Shown here: positions 44,634-46,996 of the stretch, piece after piece
Layout: each line of letters begins with the position of its first letter
How positions within the stretch are numbered: position 1 is the first letter of the stretch
Source: Altererythrobacter sp.
GTDB taxonomy: Bacteria > Pseudomonadota > Alphaproteobacteria > Sphingomonadales > Sphingomonadaceae
Direction: 5' to 3'
NCBI GenBank assembly: GCA_029265155.1
Contig: JAJUJV010000003.1
Location: 1 to 46,996, forward strand
Length of the DNA: 46,996 bases
Translations under genes and position numbers: made by a program
Notes under the pieces: model-generated
The model's database searches: none
Told to the model about the DNA's origin: nothing
The model's input: the letters and a program-made list of their open reading frames with translations, nothing else

Positions 44634-45293
44634 TTACCCCTCGCGCGCGGCCCTTATCGCCGCTCCGCCGGCGAAAGGTGTGATCGCCACCAGCAGCAGA
44701 CTGATCGCCGCGGTCAGCGCGATGCCGCCGCTTCCGCCGGTCGCCAGGGCTCCGGCGCCGAACACCAGCAGCGGCACGGCGAGCGGGATCAGCAGCAACC
44801 CGGCCAGCGCCGCGCCGCCGCGCATGCCGATGGTGAGCGCGGCGATGATGAGGCCGATCGCGGCGAGGCCCGGTGTCCCGGCGAGCAGTCCCAGTTCCAC
44901 GGTGCGCAGCGTTTCGCTGTCGAGCCCCAGCAAGGCGGCAGCGGGCAGCGTTGCGAGCATCAAGGGAGGGCCGAAGCTCAGCCAGTGGGCGAGCAGGCGA
45001 ACGGCCACCACCACTTCCTCGGCAATGCCGCGCAGGTATAGCTGGTCGAAGTACCCGCGTTCGATGTCGCGCGCCAGCAGCCGATCGAGCGGCAGGATCG
45101 CGGCGAGAAGCGCGGCCACCCAGATCACTCCGCCTCCGGTGCGCGCCAGCAGCTCCGGGTTGGGCCCGACGGCGAACGGATAGAGCATCGCCACGGCGAT
45201 GAAGAATAGCACCGGCAGCAGCGTCGCGCCGCGCTGTCCGCTGCCGAACATCTGGGCCAGGTCGCGCCGGAGCAGCGCGGCAACGATCCTCAC
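44634..45293 (-). CDS. ccmB: heme exporter membrane protein CcmB
   Basis: Six-helix membrane subunit of the CcmAB ABC transporter in cytochrome c maturation system I. It has 219 residues from a GTG that overlaps the ccmA stop codon by 4 nt. The N-terminus (LLRRDLAQMFGSGQRGATLL) and ILPLDRLLARDIERGYFDQL are diagnostic. The open frame upstream to 45458 is a shadow of ccmA. Other ccm genes such as ccmC do not follow; map lies just downstream in the opposite direction. Confidence 0.93.
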   Translation of the reverse strand: MRIVAALLRRDLAQMFGSGQRGATLLPVLFFIAVAMLYPFAVGPNPELLARTGGGVIWVAALLAAILPLDRLLARDIERGYFDQLYLRGIAEEVVVAVRLLAHWLSFGPPLMLATLPAAALLGLDSETLRTVELGLLAGTPGLAAIGLIIAALTIGMRGGAALAGLLLIPLAVPLLVFGAGALATGGSGGIALTAAISLLLVAITPFAGGAAIRAAREG

Positions 45294-45874
45294 GGCGCGT
45301 AATCCCCGAGATGCAGCTTCGTCAGTCCCTGCACGTCGAACGGTTGGTGCGAGGCAATGACCGCAATGCCGCCGTCGGCAATATAGCCGCCGACCCGCGC
45401 CTGAAATTGCGCCGCCGCCTCGACGTCCAGGCCGTTGAGCGGCTCGTCGAGCAGCCACACGCCGGCCCGCCGGGCATTCGACTGCAGCACCGCGGCGCGT
45501 TTGCGTTGCCCGGTCGAGAGATAGCGCACGGGAACGTCTGCGAGGCGCTCGAGGCCCAGCGGCCTCAACTCCTCCGCGCGATAGCCGGCTCCGTCGATTC
45601 GGTTCCAGAACGCGAAAGCCTGACCCAGCGGTAAGTCGCTATCTAGCGGCAACCTCTCGTCGAGCAGCGCTACCTCGCCGTTGCGTTCTACCTTGCCCGC
45701 AAACGGCTGCAGCAGCCCGGCCAAAATACGCAGCAAGCTCGATTTACCGGTCCCGTTCGGACCCACGATCTGTAGCGCTTCGCCGCCGTTTAGGTCGAAC
45801 GAGAGCCCGCGGAACAGCAGTCGGTCGCCGCGGCGGCAGGCGAGATCCGTCGCGGTGATGCGGGCGGGTTCCAT
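45290..45874 (-). CDS. ccmA: cytochrome c maturation ATPase CcmA
   Basis: ATP-binding subunit that drives release of heme from CcmE, 194 residues. Walker A is GPNGTGKSS at 38-46, the signature is [11 protein letters not shown], and Walker B is [12 protein letters not shown], followed by the VIASHQPF switch histidine. The ATG at 45874 has no ribosome site. It is preceded by TAAC and ten mostly G/C bases, and a -35-like TTGTCG lies further upstream, so a short or absent leader is possible. It is divergent from phhB. Confidence 0.94.
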   Translation of the reverse strand: MEPARITATDLACRRGDRLLFRGLSFDLNGGEALQIVGPNGTGKSSLLRILAGLLQPFAGKVERNGEVALLDERLPLDSDLPLGQAFAFWNRIDGAGYRAEELRPLGLERLADVPVRYLSTGQRKRAAVLQSNARRAGVWLLDEPLNGLDVEAAAQFQARVGGYIADGGIAVIASHQPFDVQGLTKLHLGDYAP

Positions 45875-45883
45875 GGCGGCGAC

Positions 45884-45911
45884 GGTTAGGGCACAAGCGA
45901 GAGACCGACAA
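45884..45911 (-). promoter_or_regulatory. putative ccmA promoter close to the start codon
   Basis: TTGTCG (45911-45906) and CTAACC (45889-45884) are 16 bp apart on the minus strand, with the -10-like element ending 9 nt before the ATG. Transcription would begin at or very near the start codon. Inference from spacing only. Confidence 0.4.
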
Positions 45912-45927
45912 GCGGAGGAGAATTGCC

Positions 45928-46221
45928 ATGGCCGTTCCGCAGCTCACCGATGCCGAGCGCGACGAGGCGCTTGGCAATCTGCCCGAATGGTCCCTGCGCG
46001 CCGACGGCCTCGCCATCGAGCGCGAGTTCCGGTTCAAGACCTTCAGCGAAGCCTGGGCGTTCATGAGCCGCGTGGCGCTGCTCGCGGAAAAGCAGGATCA
46101 CCATCCGGAATGGTCCAACGTCTACAACCGGGTCGCGATCACGCTGACCACCCACGACGCGGGCGGGCTTTCGGAGCGGGACGTGACGATGGCGCGCGCC
46201 ATCGACAAGTTCGCCGCGTGA
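45928..46221 (+). CDS. phhB: pterin-4a-carbinolamine dehydratase
   Basis: Recycles tetrahydrobiopterin cofactor by dehydrating the 4a-carbinolamine. The 97-residue length is standard. The active-site region KQDHHPEW (H58, H59, P60) and [11 protein letters not shown] (H76, D77) are intact. The ATG has GGAGGAG 7 nt upstream. Phenylalanine hydroxylase is not in the window. The next gene overlaps its stop codon by 4 nt. Confidence 0.95.
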   Translation: MAVPQLTDAERDEALGNLPEWSLRADGLAIEREFRFKTFSEAWAFMSRVALLAEKQDHHPEWSNVYNRVAITLTTHDAGGLSERDVTMARAIDKFAA

Positions 46222-46996
46222 CGCGCGCCGCGCTCCTCCTGTCCGCGTTGCTCGCCGCTGCGCCCGTCGCGGCTCAGGAAAGTCCCGAATGGGCCGGCGT
46301 CTGGGAGGGCCGTGTCGGCACGCATCCGGTGCGGCTGTGCATCGATTCCCACGGCGGACCCGCACGCGGCGGGTATTACTATCTCTCGCGGCTCGAGCCG
46401 ATCCCGATCACCGAGGAGGACGGCGAGGGCGGCTGGATCGAGAAGACGCCCGAGGGCGAGCCATCCGCCTTGTGGGAGTTCGTCGAGCAGACCGGTCAAG
46501 AGCTACGCGGCACCTGGCGGCAGGGATCGCGCAGCCTGCGCTTCGAACTCACACCGCTCGCCTGGACCGCCCCGGAATATGCCGGCCCGTGCAGCTCGGA
46601 CGCTTTTCTCGGGCCGCGCATTGCCGGTGGCGAAGTGCTGACCCGTCCGGCCGAGCTCAATGGTTGGCGCTTCACCGAGCAGACATACCACCCCCCGGCG
46701 CACTTTGCCGAGGAAGATGGGGACCTAGAAAGCTTCACCTTCACGCCCGAGCAGCCCGGCGACGCCCGCATCCTGGCCGAGCTCGCCAAAGGCCTGCCTA
46801 CGGGCGACTATCGCGACACATATCTGCAGTGCATGGGTGATACCATCGCGGTCCATGGCACCGACGGGAAGTACTGGACCCGCTCTCACCCCGAATTCGT
46901 CTCCGACGATTGGCTCACCACGATGGAGAGCTACGGGATGTACTGCGGCGGCGCGCACGGCGATCACGGCTTCTATCATCGCACGTTCGATCGCCT
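46218..46996 (+). CDS. secreted protein of unknown function, cut by the right edge
   Basis: Open from a GTG at 46218 (overlapping the phhB stop codon as GTGA) to the end of the window, 259 codons without a stop. A signal peptide is clear ([15 protein letters not shown]). The mature part begins [20 protein letters not shown], a beta-rich pattern like that in secreted proteins modulating wall or surface. Near the edge it carries [13 protein letters not shown], which resembles the GGAHG motif of the lipoprotein at 42951. I do not recognise a named family. The true end is outside. Confidence 0.8.
   Translation, partial: MTRAALLLSALLAAAPVAAQESPEWAGVWEGRVGTHPVRLCIDSHGGPARGGYYYLSRLEPIPITEEDGEGGWIEKTPEGEPSALWEFVEQTGQELRGTWRQGSRSLRFELTPLAWTAPEYAGPCSSDAFLGPRIAGGEVLTRPAELNGWRFTEQTYHPPAHFAEEDGDLESFTFTPEQPGDARILAELAKGLPTGDYRDTYLQCMGDTIAVHGTDGKYWTRSHPEFVSDDWLTTMESYGMYCGGAHGDHGFYHRTFDR

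Overview
The window looks like a chromosomal segment of a high-GC alphaproteobacterium of the order Sphingomonadales, most likely near the Erythrobacteraceae. This is an inference from gene content and order, not from a database search. Supporting signs are the block argS - SPOR protein - nagZ - scpA - scpB - tatA - tatB - tatC, a Tad/Cpa pilus locus, a large TonB-dependent receptor with the Sphingomonad style of N-terminus, and frequent GTG starts with 1-4 nt gene overlaps. No tRNA, rRNA, CRISPR array or insertion sequence was recognised.

Layout. 1-5320: a lone TonB-dependent receptor on the minus strand, divergent from a short-chain dehydrogenase and a MarR-type regulator. 5364-12733: a minus-strand Tad pilus operon, read in transcription order cpaA-cpaB-cpaC-cpaD-cpaE-tadB-tadC. 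The motor ATPase gene cpaF/tadA, normally between cpaE and tadB, is absent; a perfect 10-bp hairpin sits at that junction. 12908-15133: an FAD oxidoreductase, a 0.5 kb non-coding stretch of lower GC, and a FixJ/NarL-like regulator with a degenerate receiver domain. 15221-17623: ispH-thrB-rnhA on the minus strand. 17699-25731: a lipoprotein, then the argS-to-tatC block, interrupted by a membrane-bound LuxR-DUF4019 gene between the SPOR gene and nagZ.

25740-28321: a secreted amidohydrolase and a beta-hydroxyacid dehydrogenase. 28413-37020: ilvA, then bpt-tamA-tamB, which overlap and probably form one operon linking N-end-rule tagging and outer-membrane assembly genes. 37032-39950: a phage-type lysozyme, a small membrane protein, and glnB-glnA with a sigma-54-like promoter and a strong terminator after glnA. 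40192-42903: leucyl aminopeptidase, an SH3-only protein and argC on the minus strand. 42951-46996: a DUF3298-like lipoprotein, map, the cytochrome c maturation genes ccmA-ccmB, phhB, and a secreted protein cut by the right edge.

Most genes are housekeeping: translation, chromosome condensation, protein export, nitrogen assimilation, arginine, threonine and isoprenoid synthesis, and cell wall turnover. The most unusual parts are the incomplete Tad locus, the two atypical LuxR-type proteins, the SH3-only gene, the symmetrical elements upstream of the TonB receptor, and a recurring TAAC-plus-GC-rich motif just before several start codons that lack a Shine-Dalgarno sequence.
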